Positions 19,288 to 28,945 of a stretch of DNA of 64,000 nt are shown piece after piece. The notes below the pieces were generated by a model. The model was given only the letters and a program-made list of their open reading frames with translations. It was not told where the DNA came from and made no database searches. The stretch comes from Bacteroidota bacterium (lineage in GTDB: Bacteria; Bacteroidota; Bacteroidia; Bacteroidales; F082): assembly GCA_024279935.1 (NCBI GenBank), contig JAJRQZ010000103.1:1-64000 (forward strand). The letters run 5' to 3'. Within the stretch, counting starts at the first letter, position 1. Each line of letters starts with the position of its first letter. A program made the translations under genes and the position numbers.

Positions 19288-20517
19288 CTATTTTGCGTGT
19301 TTGTATCTTTTTTCACCTGCCTTTATATTGATGTTCAGATGGTTGCCAAAAGGGACCAAGGGGCACGACCACCTTTCGGAATATGCGCAATAAGGATTGT
19401 ACGCACTATTGAAATCCAATTCTACACTATCGGTTTCCGGGATGCGTAAATCTAGATATCGGCCTCCGGCATAAGTGGTGTTTCCATTTGTTAAATCGGT
19501 AAAGGGGACAAATAATGAGTTGCCGTAAACCGGATGGTTAATAAACTCCATGTTTTGGTAAGCGGTCAAGTTGAGCATGGTGTCGTCGAGGTTGAAATCA
19601 AGATGCCCGTAAATTCTATAAAGCGGCTTCCTGGATGTGGTTGTCGGCATCTCGAAAACAGCGTGTGAGGTGTCGAGGCTGAATTTGGCCTTGGCGACAT
19701 ACCGGGGGCTTATATCAAAATAATTAAACTTTTTGTGGTGGGAAATCTCCTCTTTGTTAAAAGGGGAGGTCAGGGTATCCGTAAACTCAAATTGTTTTTT
19801 TGACCTCTCATTCCTGTGCTTGTCAAAGAACTTGCCCCTGTCAATTCTTGTTAAATAATCTTTTTCATCAGGGTAAAAAAACAAGCCGGCGTAAAAGTAA
19901 GCTAGCATCTCGTTGGTGACCGTGCGGAAACCAACGCTGCTGGTCCACCATTTGTTACCTATGTACGTTCTTACCGAATGAGAGATTACCCCGATTTTAT
20001 AATCTCCGCCGAATGCTTTTTTAAACAATAACAAACTGCGCCTCGAATGAACGCCCATGGAATAAACGTTGAATGACTTATCCCACCCGGGATGTGCCTC
20101 AAATATTTCCTTTGCCGTTAAAGCAGTGCTATAGGTACGGTCTTGGTAGATGTTTGTGGGTATCGAGGCCTCGTAAATCGTGTCGTTGAACCCGAAGTGA
20201 TTTAATGCCTGTATGGTGGCTTGCGAGGTATAATTAAAATCGGATGCATATTCATATTGCGTTATCGGGATGCCGGTAACGATAAGGTGCTTGTAATTGT
20301 TGGCCTCATAGTATTTAATAAGGTCGGTCAGGGCATAGGATGAAACCCAGCCTTCAAGTATCATGGTTTGTGAGTCAACAGCTTTGTCGAGTGATAAAAA
20401 CGAGTGCATAGCAGGCATCGACAACCTCAACAAACTTAATATCGCACCTAGTATGATGATTGCTCCAGGAATAGTGGGTCGGTAACAGTATTTTTTTTTG
20501 AACAAACTGATTTTCAT
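19288..20517 (-). CDS. DUF218 (YdcF/SanA-like) fused to DUF1684
   Basis: 409 residues. One N-terminal membrane helix (about 17-38) anchors the protein. Residues 45-230 resemble the DUF218/YdcF/SanA family: MILEGWVSSYALTDLIKYYE, then HLIVTGIPIT, DRTYSTALTAKEIF and VYSMGVHSRRSLLLFKKAF. The last about 130 residues match the DUF1684 signature, with LTNGNTTYAGGRYLDLRI, LDFNSAYNPYCAY and CPLVPFGNHLNINIKAGEK. The biochemical role of either domain is not firmly known; DUF218 proteins affect the cell envelope. The gene precedes the sigma-54 type kinase/regulator pair by three bases and should be in the same operon. Confidence 0.82.
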   Translation of the reverse strand: MKISLFKKKYCYRPTIPGAIIILGAILSLLRLSMPAMHSFLSLDKAVDSQTMILEGWVSSYALTDLIKYYEANNYKHLIVTGIPITQYEYASDFNYTSQATIQALNHFGFNDTIYEASIPTNIYQDRTYSTALTAKEIFEAHPGWDKSFNVYSMGVHSRRSLLLFKKAFGGDYKIGVISHSVRTYIGNKWWTSSVGFRTVTNEMLAYFYAGLFFYPDEKDYLTRIDRGKFFDKHRNERSKKQFEFTDTLTSPFNKEEISHHKKFNYFDISPRYVAKAKFSLDTSHAVFEMPTTTSRKPLYRIYGHLDFNLDDTMLNLTAYQNMEFINHPVYGNSLFVPFTDLTNGNTTYAGGRYLDLRIPETDSVELDFNSAYNPYCAYSERWSCPLVPFGNHLNINIKAGEKRYKHAK

Positions 20518-20543
20518 CTTGCTAAAAACTCATTAGTTTAGCC

Positions 20544-20551
20544 CAAAAGTA
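20544..20551 (-). promoter_or_regulatory. Probable -7 element for the DUF218/two-component operon
   Basis: Read on the minus strand this is TACTTTTG, a perfect TAnnTTTG, 26 bases before the ATG at 20517. No good -33 TTTG is present at 19-20 bases. Confidence 0.5.
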
Positions 20552-20625
20552 CACAAAAAGCTTATTGTTATAACTGTTGTGGTATATGTTTTTTTAATTT
20601 TATCAACATCGGATATCAAGTGGCT

Positions 20626-20823
20626 TCAAGCCATTTCGTTCAGTTCTTGTACAAAACCCTCGATATCCTCGTCAGAAAACGACTTTTCTTTTGCGGCTTC
20701 TTCCAGCGTCCCCCATATAGGTTCGCCGCACATGACGCACTTAATTCCTTTTTCCATCAGATATCTTACCGAAAACGGATAATCGTTCACCAGATCCTCT
20801 ATGTAGATGTCCTTGCTGATCAT
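20626..20823 (-). CDS. DUF1858 domain protein
   Basis: 65 residues, the whole protein being one DUF1858 domain: KDIYIEDLVNDYP, then a GIKCVMCG dicysteine motif and TLEEAAKEKSFSDEDIEGFVQEL. Members are small soluble proteins, often found beside iron-sulfur or hybrid-cluster-type proteins; the CxxC suggests redox or metal binding, but function is not established. A -7 element is found upstream, so it is probably transcribed alone. Confidence 0.85.
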   Translation of the reverse strand: MISKDIYIEDLVNDYPFSVRYLMEKGIKCVMCGEPIWGTLEEAAKEKSFSDEDIEGFVQELNEMA

Positions 20824-20846
20824 TTTTTTGTTTAATCCAGAAAAGG

Positions 20847-20854
20847 CAAATTTA
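20847..20854 (-). promoter_or_regulatory. Probable -7 element for the DUF1858 gene
   Basis: On the minus strand this reads TAAATTTG, a perfect TAnnTTTG, 23 bases before the ATG at 20823. The -33 element is not recognisable. Confidence 0.45.
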
Positions 20855-20915
20855 CTTTTTATAGTTTAGAATGGCTTATAAATTGTAATTATCGCCTTAG
20901 TGCCACGTAAAGAGC

Positions 20916-22643
20916 TTAATCATTGATATCGAATTCGATCAGGTTCTTCAGGCCGGGGCTTAGTGATAGGTTTGCTTGTAGCTCGCCGGTAATTTTCTTT
21001 ATTAAAGCCGAATGTTCATCACTAAGCTTGGCGGCTGCAAGAAGCTCTGACAGGAACAACCAATCATTGACTTTTAGTTTCTTGTATTCCTTAAATAGAA
21101 TGGACGGCTCATTATAACCAGTTTGCCTTCCGTTAACAAACTCTTCGGTTTTTCTGTACAAGTCATGAAGCTTTATTGTCTTGTCGTCATAGTTTATCTT
21201 TAGTGTTTTTTCTTCCGGGGCTTGTTTAGGCAATTCAAAAGCATCGGCATCGGCTGGCCCCGAAAAGGCGGAAACGATACTTTCGCCAACAGCCATGTCA
21301 TAATGCCCCCATGATGGGTCGAAAAGTATTTTCCTGTTATGCCTTACTGTGCAATCATAAAAAGTAATGAGGAGTATCTTGCCGTCTTTCCTGACCACCC
21401 TGTCAAGCACCCCCTCTACATTTATGCCCGATTCAAACTCAAAACTACAATGCTTGCCTTTAATGATCCCGTAATCCGCAAGGTCGGCATCGCTTAAGAA
21501 CCGGGTAGGCTTGAGCGTTCCTTTTATTTTGCCGATGGGCGAGCCAAAACCGTCAGCATGATTTTCCTTTCCTTGCCCGTCCATCAACTTGTTCTTGTAA
21601 TTGAGTGTCGTAGGGCCATTGGTGTTTATATAAACCGGGCGTCCGCCAGAAATTAAAACATCGCTGAAGGAGCCAGATACTTGAAGCCCTGACGAATATT
21701 CCAGCGTTGCGGTATTGCCGGATTCAATCGCTTTCATTATTCCGTCAAGGCCTCCTGTAGTAAATGCCATTTGCTTTGCGAACTCCTCTAGGACGCTTGT
21801 AAGATGCTTGAAATCAGGCGTTACAAATAGTTGCGGTTGTGGCTTTGTTATATCAAAACCATAATCCATCGCATCGAGGCTGTATAGGATTTTCTTGACA
21901 TCGTATTTTAAGGCGTTCTCGCTCTCGCTTATGCTTGAGAGCAGGCCAGCCCCATATATTTTAGGTTTTGTCAGGCTCCCGATTAGGCCGTACTCGACCG
22001 TCCACCAATGCAAATTCCTTATCAGGGTCATTTCCGAGGGCATGCCCGATTTAGCGCTTAGCATTTCGATCATTTTCACGGCCAGGTTGATTTCTTCCCT
22101 TTTTGAATATGGGTTGGCCTTTAAAATCGATAAGTGCCTGATCGCCTCGTAAATTTTATGATCGTTCCTCGATGAGAAAGCTTTAGAGCCCAGCTCGCCG
22201 AAATATCGTAAATATTCAGCATATTCAGTATCGGCGATAATGGGAGCATGGCCGGCTGCCTCATGAATGATATCAGGGGCAGGAGTATATTCTATTTGGT
22301 CGAAAGGCCTTATGTCAGCAGCTATCACCAAGACTTTGTGCTTTTGGAATTCCATAAATGCCGAGGGCGGTATAAAGCCGTCAACGCAAACCGCAGCCCA
22401 TCCGATCTTGCCCAGGCTGTTGTTCATCTCTTCAACCGATGGGATATGACCCATTGATATCCCCGTGCTTTCCAGCCCTTCCACGTATGATTTATGGGCA
22501 TGATTGCCTAGGAACTTCATGTTTCTTTTCATGACATATCTCCAGACCGCTTGGTCGCGGGATGTATATTTATCGTAATTTTGCTCTATTATAAAAGTGT
22601 GCAAATGCCTAGGCAGTTGTTGTATTATTGGATTGTCGTGCAT
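20916..22643 (-). CDS. Pterin-dependent aromatic amino acid hydroxylase, long form
   Basis: 575 residues when begun at the ATG at 22643; a TTG 33 bases upstream keeps the frame open but overlaps the likely promoter. The N-terminal half is the biopterin-dependent hydroxylase fold with the iron ligands H127 and H132 in HEAAGHAP and E217 in WWTVEYGLIG. The expected reaction is hydroxylation of phenylalanine (or another aromatic amino acid) with tetrahydrobiopterin and oxygen. The last about 270 residues are an extra region of no recognised fold (for example NTNGPTTLNYKNKLM, GKILLITFYDCTVRHNRKI), giving twice the size of typical bacterial PhhA. Substrate cannot be decided from sequence. Confidence 0.88.
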   Translation of the reverse strand: MHDNPIIQQLPRHLHTFIIEQNYDKYTSRDQAVWRYVMKRNMKFLGNHAHKSYVEGLESTGISMGHIPSVEEMNNSLGKIGWAAVCVDGFIPPSAFMEFQKHKVLVIAADIRPFDQIEYTPAPDIIHEAAGHAPIIADTEYAEYLRYFGELGSKAFSSRNDHKIYEAIRHLSILKANPYSKREEINLAVKMIEMLSAKSGMPSEMTLIRNLHWWTVEYGLIGSLTKPKIYGAGLLSSISESENALKYDVKKILYSLDAMDYGFDITKPQPQLFVTPDFKHLTSVLEEFAKQMAFTTGGLDGIMKAIESGNTATLEYSSGLQVSGSFSDVLISGGRPVYINTNGPTTLNYKNKLMDGQGKENHADGFGSPIGKIKGTLKPTRFLSDADLADYGIIKGKHCSFEFESGINVEGVLDRVVRKDGKILLITFYDCTVRHNRKILFDPSWGHYDMAVGESIVSAFSGPADADAFELPKQAPEEKTLKINYDDKTIKLHDLYRKTEEFVNGRQTGYNEPSILFKEYKKLKVNDWLFLSELLAAAKLSDEHSALIKKITGELQANLSLSPGLKNLIEFDIND

Positions 22644-22673
22644 ATTGTTATTTAGAAGTGTTTTAAATAAGTT

Positions 22674-22681
22674 CAAAAATA
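22674..22681 (-). promoter_or_regulatory. Probable -7 element for the hydroxylase gene
   Basis: On the minus strand this is TATTTTTG, a perfect TAnnTTTG, 30 bases before the ATG at 22643. It overlaps the alternative TTG start at 22676, which argues against that start. Confidence 0.5.
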
Positions 22682-22729
22682 CTTATTTTTTTTACTTTTT
22701 GAGGAATCTGTGGTTTTTTACAAATTTTT

Positions 22730-23938
22730 ATGATTTACTTGGCGCTCCCAATATTGAACGAGTCGGAAAACCTGCCGGCTTTAATTAATTGTTTGTCGTT
22801 TCAGGAAACGGACGGGTTTGAGCTATTTGCCTGTGTAAACAATTATGACTATTGGTGGGATGAGGAGGATAAGCTAAGCCAATGCAGGGATAATCAAGAG
22901 AGCATAAGGATTTTACGCTCAATTTCCGGATTTAAGGTAAATGTCCTCGATAAGAGTTCACGAGGAAAAGCCTGGCACAAAAAGAAAGGTGGGGTGGGGC
23001 ATGCACGGAGAGTGTTGATGGATGCTATCAGCAATACCGCTGCCCCCAACGATATAATAGTGAGCATTGATGCCGATACGTATTATCCCCCTGACTACTT
23101 GCGGGAAATTGCCAAAGTGCTTGATGGGACAGGCGTAATAGGGCTTTCGTTGCCTTATTATCATAAGTTAAACGGGCTAAACGACCGATTGATATTGCGA
23201 TATGAGATTTATATGCGCTATTATTTGTCGAATATGCTCAGGATAAAAAACCCTTATGCTTTTACTGCCATCGGCTCGGCAATGGCATTCCCGGCCTGGG
23301 CTTACCGCAAAGTGGGCGGGATAACGCCAGTCAGTAGCGGAGAGGATTTTTACTTTTTGCAAAAGCTGTCGAAAAGCGGTATCGTTTGCAATTGGGCAAA
23401 CACGACTGCCTATCCGTCGGCGCGCTTTTCCGACAGGGTTGATTTTGGTACCGGACCTGCACTGATAAAAGGAGGCATGGGCGATTGGGGCTCATATCCG
23501 TTTTATCCACCGCATTTGTTCAATATCGTTAAAAGCACTTATGATAAATTCCCGCTCTTGTATGAGCGCGACCTAAGGTGCGATATGGATTGTTATTTGC
23601 ATAAACAGTTCAGATCCAATAATATATGGGGTGCGCTAAGGGGTAATTATAAAGATAGGGAAAACTTTGTTAAAGCCTGTGCGAATAAAGTCGATGCCTT
23701 GAGAATATTACAGTTTCTAAGGTCAGAGAATATAAAATCCCCTGTAAATGATTCAACCGTTCTTAAGCGATATTTAAAAAAACATCATTTAGATGATTTA
23801 AGCCCGGAGCTTATTGAGCTTGTTGAAGGGTTGGATCTGGTTAACTCCTCCGTTCAGGAACTGGACTTGTTAAGAAACTGGATGTTCGACGCTGAAAACA
23901 AAATCAGGGAACAACGGGCGTCTGGGCATTTCAAATAG
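22730..23938 (+). CDS. Family 2 glycosyltransferase
   Basis: 402 residues, GT-A fold: YLALPILNESENLPALINCL at the nucleotide-binding start, a DXD-type IVSIDADTYYPPDYL (about residue 120) and an acceptor-site region GSAMAFPAWAYRKVGG...SSGEDFYFLQKL. No membrane helix is obvious. It is divergent from the hydroxylase (86 bases between starts) and upstream of miaA by 57 bases. The sugar donor and acceptor are unknown. Confidence 0.83.
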   Translation: MIYLALPILNESENLPALINCLSFQETDGFELFACVNNYDYWWDEEDKLSQCRDNQESIRILRSISGFKVNVLDKSSRGKAWHKKKGGVGHARRVLMDAISNTAAPNDIIVSIDADTYYPPDYLREIAKVLDGTGVIGLSLPYYHKLNGLNDRLILRYEIYMRYYLSNMLRIKNPYAFTAIGSAMAFPAWAYRKVGGITPVSSGEDFYFLQKLSKSGIVCNWANTTAYPSARFSDRVDFGTGPALIKGGMGDWGSYPFYPPHLFNIVKSTYDKFPLLYERDLRCDMDCYLHKQFRSNNIWGALRGNYKDRENFVKACANKVDALRILQFLRSENIKSPVNDSTVLKRYLKKHHLDDLSPELIELVEGLDLVNSSVQELDLLRNWMFDAENKIREQRASGHFK

Positions 23939-23995
23939 TTGATGGCTTTTGTAATTTATTTTCATTCTTATATTACTTTCTAGTATCTTGCACTC

Positions 23996-24913
23996 ATGAA
24001 CCGATTGATATGCATTCTTGGGCCGACGGCGGCCGGAAAGACTTCGCTGGCTTCACATTTGGCTGCTTTGATAGGGGGTGAGATAATTAGTGCCGACTCT
24101 AGGCAGGTGTACGTAGGGATGGATATAGGCACCGGCAAGGACTTAGGGGATTATACCGTTGGCGGGGTAGAAATCCCGTATCACCTAATTGATATTAAAG
24201 AGCCTGGATACGAATACAATATTTTTGAGTATCAAAACGATTTTGCGGAAGCATATAAAAAAATCATCACCAACAAAAAAATCCCCATTCTGTGCGGGGG
24301 CAGCGGCATGTACCTCGATAGCATACTGCGTGCCTATGAGATGAACAAAATCCCCGAAAACAAAGCATTGCGCACGGAATTACAGCAAATGCCCGACAAA
24401 CAGTTGTCGGATATGCTAAAAGGTTTGCAAAACTTACATAACACAAGCGATACGACTAGTCGGGCGCGGATGATTAGGGCCATAGAGGTGGCAAAGGCCA
24501 ATAAGGTCAACCTGGATACGGTGAATCTGGTCAAGTCGTTGCGCAGCATTAATTTCGGTGTTCTTTTCGATAGGCAAACATTAAGGGAGAGAATCACCGA
24601 GCGCCTTGTGCAAAGGCTTGATAATGGCATGCTTGATGAAATAGGGCACCTTCTCGAAAAGGGCATTTCCAAGGACGAGCTTCTTTTTTATGGTTTGGAA
24701 TATAAATTCCTCACCCTGTATATTACTGGCGACATTTTGTACGATGAAATGTTCGACGGCCTCAATACGGCCATTCACCAGTTTGCCAAAAGGCAGATGA
24801 CCTGGTTTAGAAGAATGCAAAAACATGGGGTCAGGATAAATTGGATCGAGGGGAATTTAAGTATGGAGGAGAAAATCTCTCTGATCTTGAATATAGTGTC
24901 AAAAGTAAATTGA
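23996..24913 (+). CDS. miaA: tRNA dimethylallyltransferase
   Basis: 305 residues, full length. P-loop GPTAAGKTSLA at the N-terminus, the conserved ISADSRQVYVGMDIGTGK, PYHLIDIKEP, and LCGGSGMYLDSIL are present, with the later KRQMTWFRR motif. The enzyme transfers a dimethylallyl group to A37 of tRNAs reading UNN codons. The stop codon TGA shares its last base with the ATG of the next gene (TGATG), so the downstream sensor kinase is translationally coupled to it. Confidence 0.97.
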   Translation: MNRLICILGPTAAGKTSLASHLAALIGGEIISADSRQVYVGMDIGTGKDLGDYTVGGVEIPYHLIDIKEPGYEYNIFEYQNDFAEAYKKIITNKKIPILCGGSGMYLDSILRAYEMNKIPENKALRTELQQMPDKQLSDMLKGLQNLHNTSDTTSRARMIRAIEVAKANKVNLDTVNLVKSLRSINFGVLFDRQTLRERITERLVQRLDNGMLDEIGHLLEKGISKDELLFYGLEYKFLTLYITGDILYDEMFDGLNTAIHQFAKRQMTWFRRMQKHGVRINWIEGNLSMEEKISLILNIVSKVN

Positions 24914-27900
24914 TGGTTGGGGAAATGCGCATATTGATTGTTTTTTGCTCGTTGATCATTGCGACGGGGGCAATGGGACAGCGCAAGCTGCTTTATAACG
25001 AAGCAGTCGTCAAAGATATCCAAACAAGATTTATAAACCTTAACACTTCTGACGGACTAAGCAATGATGTTGTTACCGATATGCTCCAGGATGAAAAAGG
25101 TTTGATGTGGATATGTACCCTCGATGGTATTAATTCATACGACGGCTCTGTTTTCACCAACTACTATCATTTTGAAGGCGACAGCCTTAGCCCGCAGTCT
25201 AACGAGGTTTACTGTATCGAGGAGGATGCAAGCGGGAATCTGTTTTTCGGGACGGAGAAGGGCTTGTGCAAATATTCGCCCTATTCCGATAATTTTGTTC
25301 AAATTAACTTGAGAGGTAGTTCCTATTCGAATAAGTCTGCTCATATCAGGCAGTTGAGGAGCAACGGAAAGGGCGGTTTGTGGATTGAGGTCCTGGAAGG
25401 TGCTTTGTTGTTGTATGATATTGAAAACGACTCCGTCGAGAAAGTGTTCCGACATAATGCGACACAGCAGCCTTATTATCATTATCATGCTATTTATTAC
25501 GATAGCGACTCAACCTTATGGGTAGGGGGAAGGGGCTTGGATCCGCTATTTCTGAAAAAAGGCAGTAAATTAATGGAAACAATCAGGAATGATGAGCTTG
25601 ACCCGGACAAAAAAAGGGAAAACGACGTCGCTTGTTTTTATGAGGACAGCAGGGGCGATTTTTGGGTGAGCGCCCTCGACGGGGTTTATCTGCTGAACAG
25701 GGAATCATTGGTATATACGAAATTCATGAGAACCTCGACCTGGGATATTATCGAGGATAACGAGAGTAATATCTGGTTTGCCGGCGGCAGTGGCGTTTTT
25801 AAGTATATGCCGAGCACTAATCAAATGGTCTGGTTCGCAAAAGATAAGGACAATCCCGCATCGCTTGCCTCCAACAGTGTCTTAAAAATTTATGAGGATT
25901 ATCACAATAATTTGTGGTTTGCCACTAATAATGGAATAAGTATATATAGTCCAAGCGTTTACCCTTTTGGCACTTATTCGCATATACCCGGTATCGAACA
26001 AAGTCCGCAAGGGGTTGTGGTAACTGCTGTCGCCGAGGATAAAAAGGGTAATTTATGGATTGGATATGAGGAAAATGGCCTGGATTATCTTATGCTTCGC
26101 GACAGGCAGTTCGATCACTATCAAAAGGCTTGGAACGGCCTGTCGGCCAACGAGATATCAAGTCTTTACATTGATGAGCATAATATGCTTTGGATAGCCT
26201 TGTGGCGGGGTGTCGGCTTTAATTCGTTGAACCTTGCCAATGGGAAGTTCACCTTATATACTTATGACAAGACTAGTTCCAAATTTGATTGGTACAACGA
26301 TTTCATAGAAGATGATTCGGGCAATTTTTATCTTGGGTTTTGGGGCGGTGAAGGATTAACGCTTTTTGATAGAAAAAAAGGAAAGTTCATAAAATCACTT
26401 AAGCATAAATTCCCTCGCTTGCAGCAATCAAGGTTGATAACCCGATTGTTAAAGGATAACAACGGAAATATCTGGTTTGGGACTTCAAGGGGTGGCTTAT
26501 ATGTTTACGATCCTATAAGCGATACTTCAAGGGCGTATTTTGCCGATATTGACGACAATAGAGGCCTATTGTCGAACTCTGTAAATGATTTGTGCATGGA
26601 CAACGACGACGATATCTGGTTAATAGGAAATAGCTTGCAAAGGTATGTCCCCGAGACCGATTCGTTCGTGTCGTATGGAGCAGAACATGGGCTTGGCAGC
26701 ACCAATCTAGTTTCCTTGCTGCCCGATAATTTGGGCAATATCTGGGTCGCTACGGCTGATAAAGGTTTGTTTAAGTTTAATAAATATGATAAAAGCTTTA
26801 TTCGATACACCGAAGATGCAGGTCTGCAGTCGGACAAGTTCTCAAAAGCAAGGTTGAAGCTGTCAACAGGTGATTTGTTTTTCGGCGGTTCGAAGGGATT
26901 TAATTTGTTCACACCCGGATTTATTATCAGCAGGTCGATTATACCAAAACCGTTTTTCGGGAACCTTTATGTCAATTATAATAAAACCTTTCCTAATTTG
27001 AATGACCGAGGAAGGCTGGTGTTTTCTTCCGATGTTAATAATATCAAGATAGAATTAAGATCTACCGATGCGGTAAACCCCGAACGCTACTATTATCAAT
27101 GCATGCTCGTTGGCTACGATGCCGATTGGGTGGATGTTGACCGTAAATACCGGGAGATCGGATATTCGTTTATACCGGCCGGCAGTTATACTTTTAAGTA
27201 TAGGATGGGCGACGGCATCAACTGGTCGGATAGGGTCGCCGAGTGCAGCCTGGTGTTTCGGGAGCCTTTTTATAAGTCGTGGTGGTTCGGGCTTCTGGTG
27301 GTTGTAGCCTTGGCGGCAATACTTTTTGCTGTTGTTAAACAGCGTCTGTTCGACTTAAGCCAGAAACACAATAATTTGGAGCTGGAACAACGTTTGTTCC
27401 GTTTGCAGATGAACCCGCACTTCATTTTCAACGCCTTGCTGGCAATACAGAATTTTGTTTTTAAAAAGGACGTGAAGGAAGCCGGCTTGTATATCTCTGA
27501 TTTCGCCAAGCTGTATAGGCTGATACTCGACAACAGCCGCAGCGAGTTCGTGCTTTTCGAAAAAGAAGCTGAAACGCTGAGCTTATACCTGAAGCTTCAA
27601 TCGCTGCGCTACGAAAATAAATTCGATTTTATAATAGACGTTGATGAAAACATCGGAAGCGGTATGTTTATGATTCCGCCCATGCTGGCCCAGCCGATTA
27701 TCGAAAATGCCGTGGAACATGGTATTTTTAAAAAACAAAGCAAGGGCTTTATCAACATCAAATATATATTGTCGGATAAGGTAATTTATTTTGAGGTCGT
27801 CGATGACGGGATTGGGCTGACTGCTTCAAAAGATTCCGTAAGATATACCGAACATAAATCCTCGGCCCTAGATATCACGCAGCGCAGATTGAAGGTCTTG

Positions 27901-28017
27901 GCGAAGAAATATTCCTTCAACCCAAACTTTGTATTGGAAGAAATAATTGAGGATGAAGTTGTTAAAGGCACAAAGGTAAGTTTTAACCTGCCTTATAAAT
28001 ATATGTATGCAACATAA
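24913..28017 (+). CDS. Propeller sensor kinase of the LytS type
   Basis: 1034 residues from the ATG at 24913, which overlaps the miaA stop by one base; an ATG four codons later (24925) is also possible, and both give a signal peptide (MRILIVFCSLIIATGAMGQ). Longer versions starting inside miaA are unlikely. Fourteen propeller repeats (for example NIWFGTSRGGL, NIWVATADKGL) are followed by a Y_Y_Y domain (about 690-765), one membrane helix (WWFGLLVVVALAAILFAVV), a His_kinase domain with H836 in LQMNPHFIFNALLAIQ and a HATPase domain. This is the LytS/YehU kinase class, whose partners are LytTR regulators, and one is encoded 14 bases downstream. The ligand is unknown. Confidence 0.93.
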   Translation: MVGEMRILIVFCSLIIATGAMGQRKLLYNEAVVKDIQTRFINLNTSDGLSNDVVTDMLQDEKGLMWICTLDGINSYDGSVFTNYYHFEGDSLSPQSNEVYCIEEDASGNLFFGTEKGLCKYSPYSDNFVQINLRGSSYSNKSAHIRQLRSNGKGGLWIEVLEGALLLYDIENDSVEKVFRHNATQQPYYHYHAIYYDSDSTLWVGGRGLDPLFLKKGSKLMETIRNDELDPDKKRENDVACFYEDSRGDFWVSALDGVYLLNRESLVYTKFMRTSTWDIIEDNESNIWFAGGSGVFKYMPSTNQMVWFAKDKDNPASLASNSVLKIYEDYHNNLWFATNNGISIYSPSVYPFGTYSHIPGIEQSPQGVVVTAVAEDKKGNLWIGYEENGLDYLMLRDRQFDHYQKAWNGLSANEISSLYIDEHNMLWIALWRGVGFNSLNLANGKFTLYTYDKTSSKFDWYNDFIEDDSGNFYLGFWGGEGLTLFDRKKGKFIKSLKHKFPRLQQSRLITRLLKDNNGNIWFGTSRGGLYVYDPISDTSRAYFADIDDNRGLLSNSVNDLCMDNDDDIWLIGNSLQRYVPETDSFVSYGAEHGLGSTNLVSLLPDNLGNIWVATADKGLFKFNKYDKSFIRYTEDAGLQSDKFSKARLKLSTGDLFFGGSKGFNLFTPGFIISRSIIPKPFFGNLYVNYNKTFPNLNDRGRLVFSSDVNNIKIELRSTDAVNPERYYYQCMLVGYDADWVDVDRKYREIGYSFIPAGSYTFKYRMGDGINWSDRVAECSLVFREPFYKSWWFGLLVVVALAAILFAVVKQRLFDLSQKHNNLELEQRLFRLQMNPHFIFNALLAIQNFVFKKDVKEAGLYISDFAKLYRLILDNSRSEFVLFEKEAETLSLYLKLQSLRYENKFDFIIDVDENIGSGMFMIPPMLAQPIIENAVEHGIFKKQSKGFINIKYILSDKVIYFEVVDDGIGLTASKDSVRYTEHKSSALDITQRRLKVLAKKYSFNPNFVLEEIIEDEVVKGTKVSFNLPYKYMYAT

Positions 28018-28031
28018 TTTAATTATAAGAT

Positions 28032-28784
28032 ATGATCAGGACAGTTATTATCGATGATGAACCAAATGCGAGACAGCTTATCGCAAACGTATTGGAATTG
28101 TATTGTGAAAACGTGGAACTTGTCGGTCAGGCAGAAAGCGTTGACACCGGCTTGGAGCTAATTAACAAACTTAAGCCAGAATTGGTCTTGCTCGATATCC
28201 AAATGCCCGACGGCAGTGGTTTCGATTTATTGAAAAAAATAGAGAATATCGACTTTAAGTTTATTTTCATTACCGCTCATCAGCAATATGCGATTAAAGC
28301 GATAAAACTGAGTGCTTTGGACTATGTTTTAAAACCCATTAATACCAACGAGTTGATCGATGCGATCGAAAAGGCGGAGCTGAGCCATGAGAATGCTGAT
28401 GAAATAAGGACAAAGCTTGATAATTTCCAGAACAATATAAATAGCAATAATCCTGACAAGCGCATCAGCATTAATACAACTGATTCGGTTTATAGTATCC
28501 GCATAAAAGATATCCTATATTGCAGATCGGATAAGAACTATACTGAAATATTTCTTTTGAACAAAAGTAAACTGTTGATATCCAAAACATTAAAAGAATT
28601 TGAGCATTTGCTGGCCGACTATGGTTTCTTTAGGGCGCACCAATCCTATTTGGTGAATATGAAATTCGTGAACCGATTTGCGAAAATTGGCCTGGGCGGA
28701 AGTGCGGTGCTCGACAATGATGTGAAAATACCTGTTTCGTCGCGCAAAAGGGAAGGGTTCCTGAGGTATATGGAAAATATGTGA
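28032..28784 (+). CDS. LytTR-family response regulator
   Basis: 250 residues. Receiver domain (1-120) with D55 in LVLLDIQMPDGSG and the conserved LDYVLKPI; then a LytTR DNA-binding domain (about 145-248) with ILYCRSDKNYTEIFLLNKSK, FFRAHQSYLVNMKFV and VKIPVSSRKREGF. It lies 14 bases after the propeller kinase and is its likely partner. Target genes are unknown; the small lipoprotein gene downstream is a candidate. Confidence 0.95.
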   Translation: MIRTVIIDDEPNARQLIANVLELYCENVELVGQAESVDTGLELINKLKPELVLLDIQMPDGSGFDLLKKIENIDFKFIFITAHQQYAIKAIKLSALDYVLKPINTNELIDAIEKAELSHENADEIRTKLDNFQNNINSNNPDKRISINTTDSVYSIRIKDILYCRSDKNYTEIFLLNKSKLLISKTLKEFEHLLADYGFFRAHQSYLVNMKFVNRFAKIGLGGSAVLDNDVKIPVSSRKREGFLRYMENM

Positions 28785-28945
28785 TTCTAAACCGGGGCCC
28801 TCTCCTGTATCGTATTTTAGTTTAACCTAGACGTTTGTTAAATAAACCCTAACGTATCTACATTAAATTCTGCCATCAACTTTGTTTGTAAGTAATTTAG
28901 TTTGAAAATTATTACTAATCGGTTTGATTTGGCTCAAACACAAAA

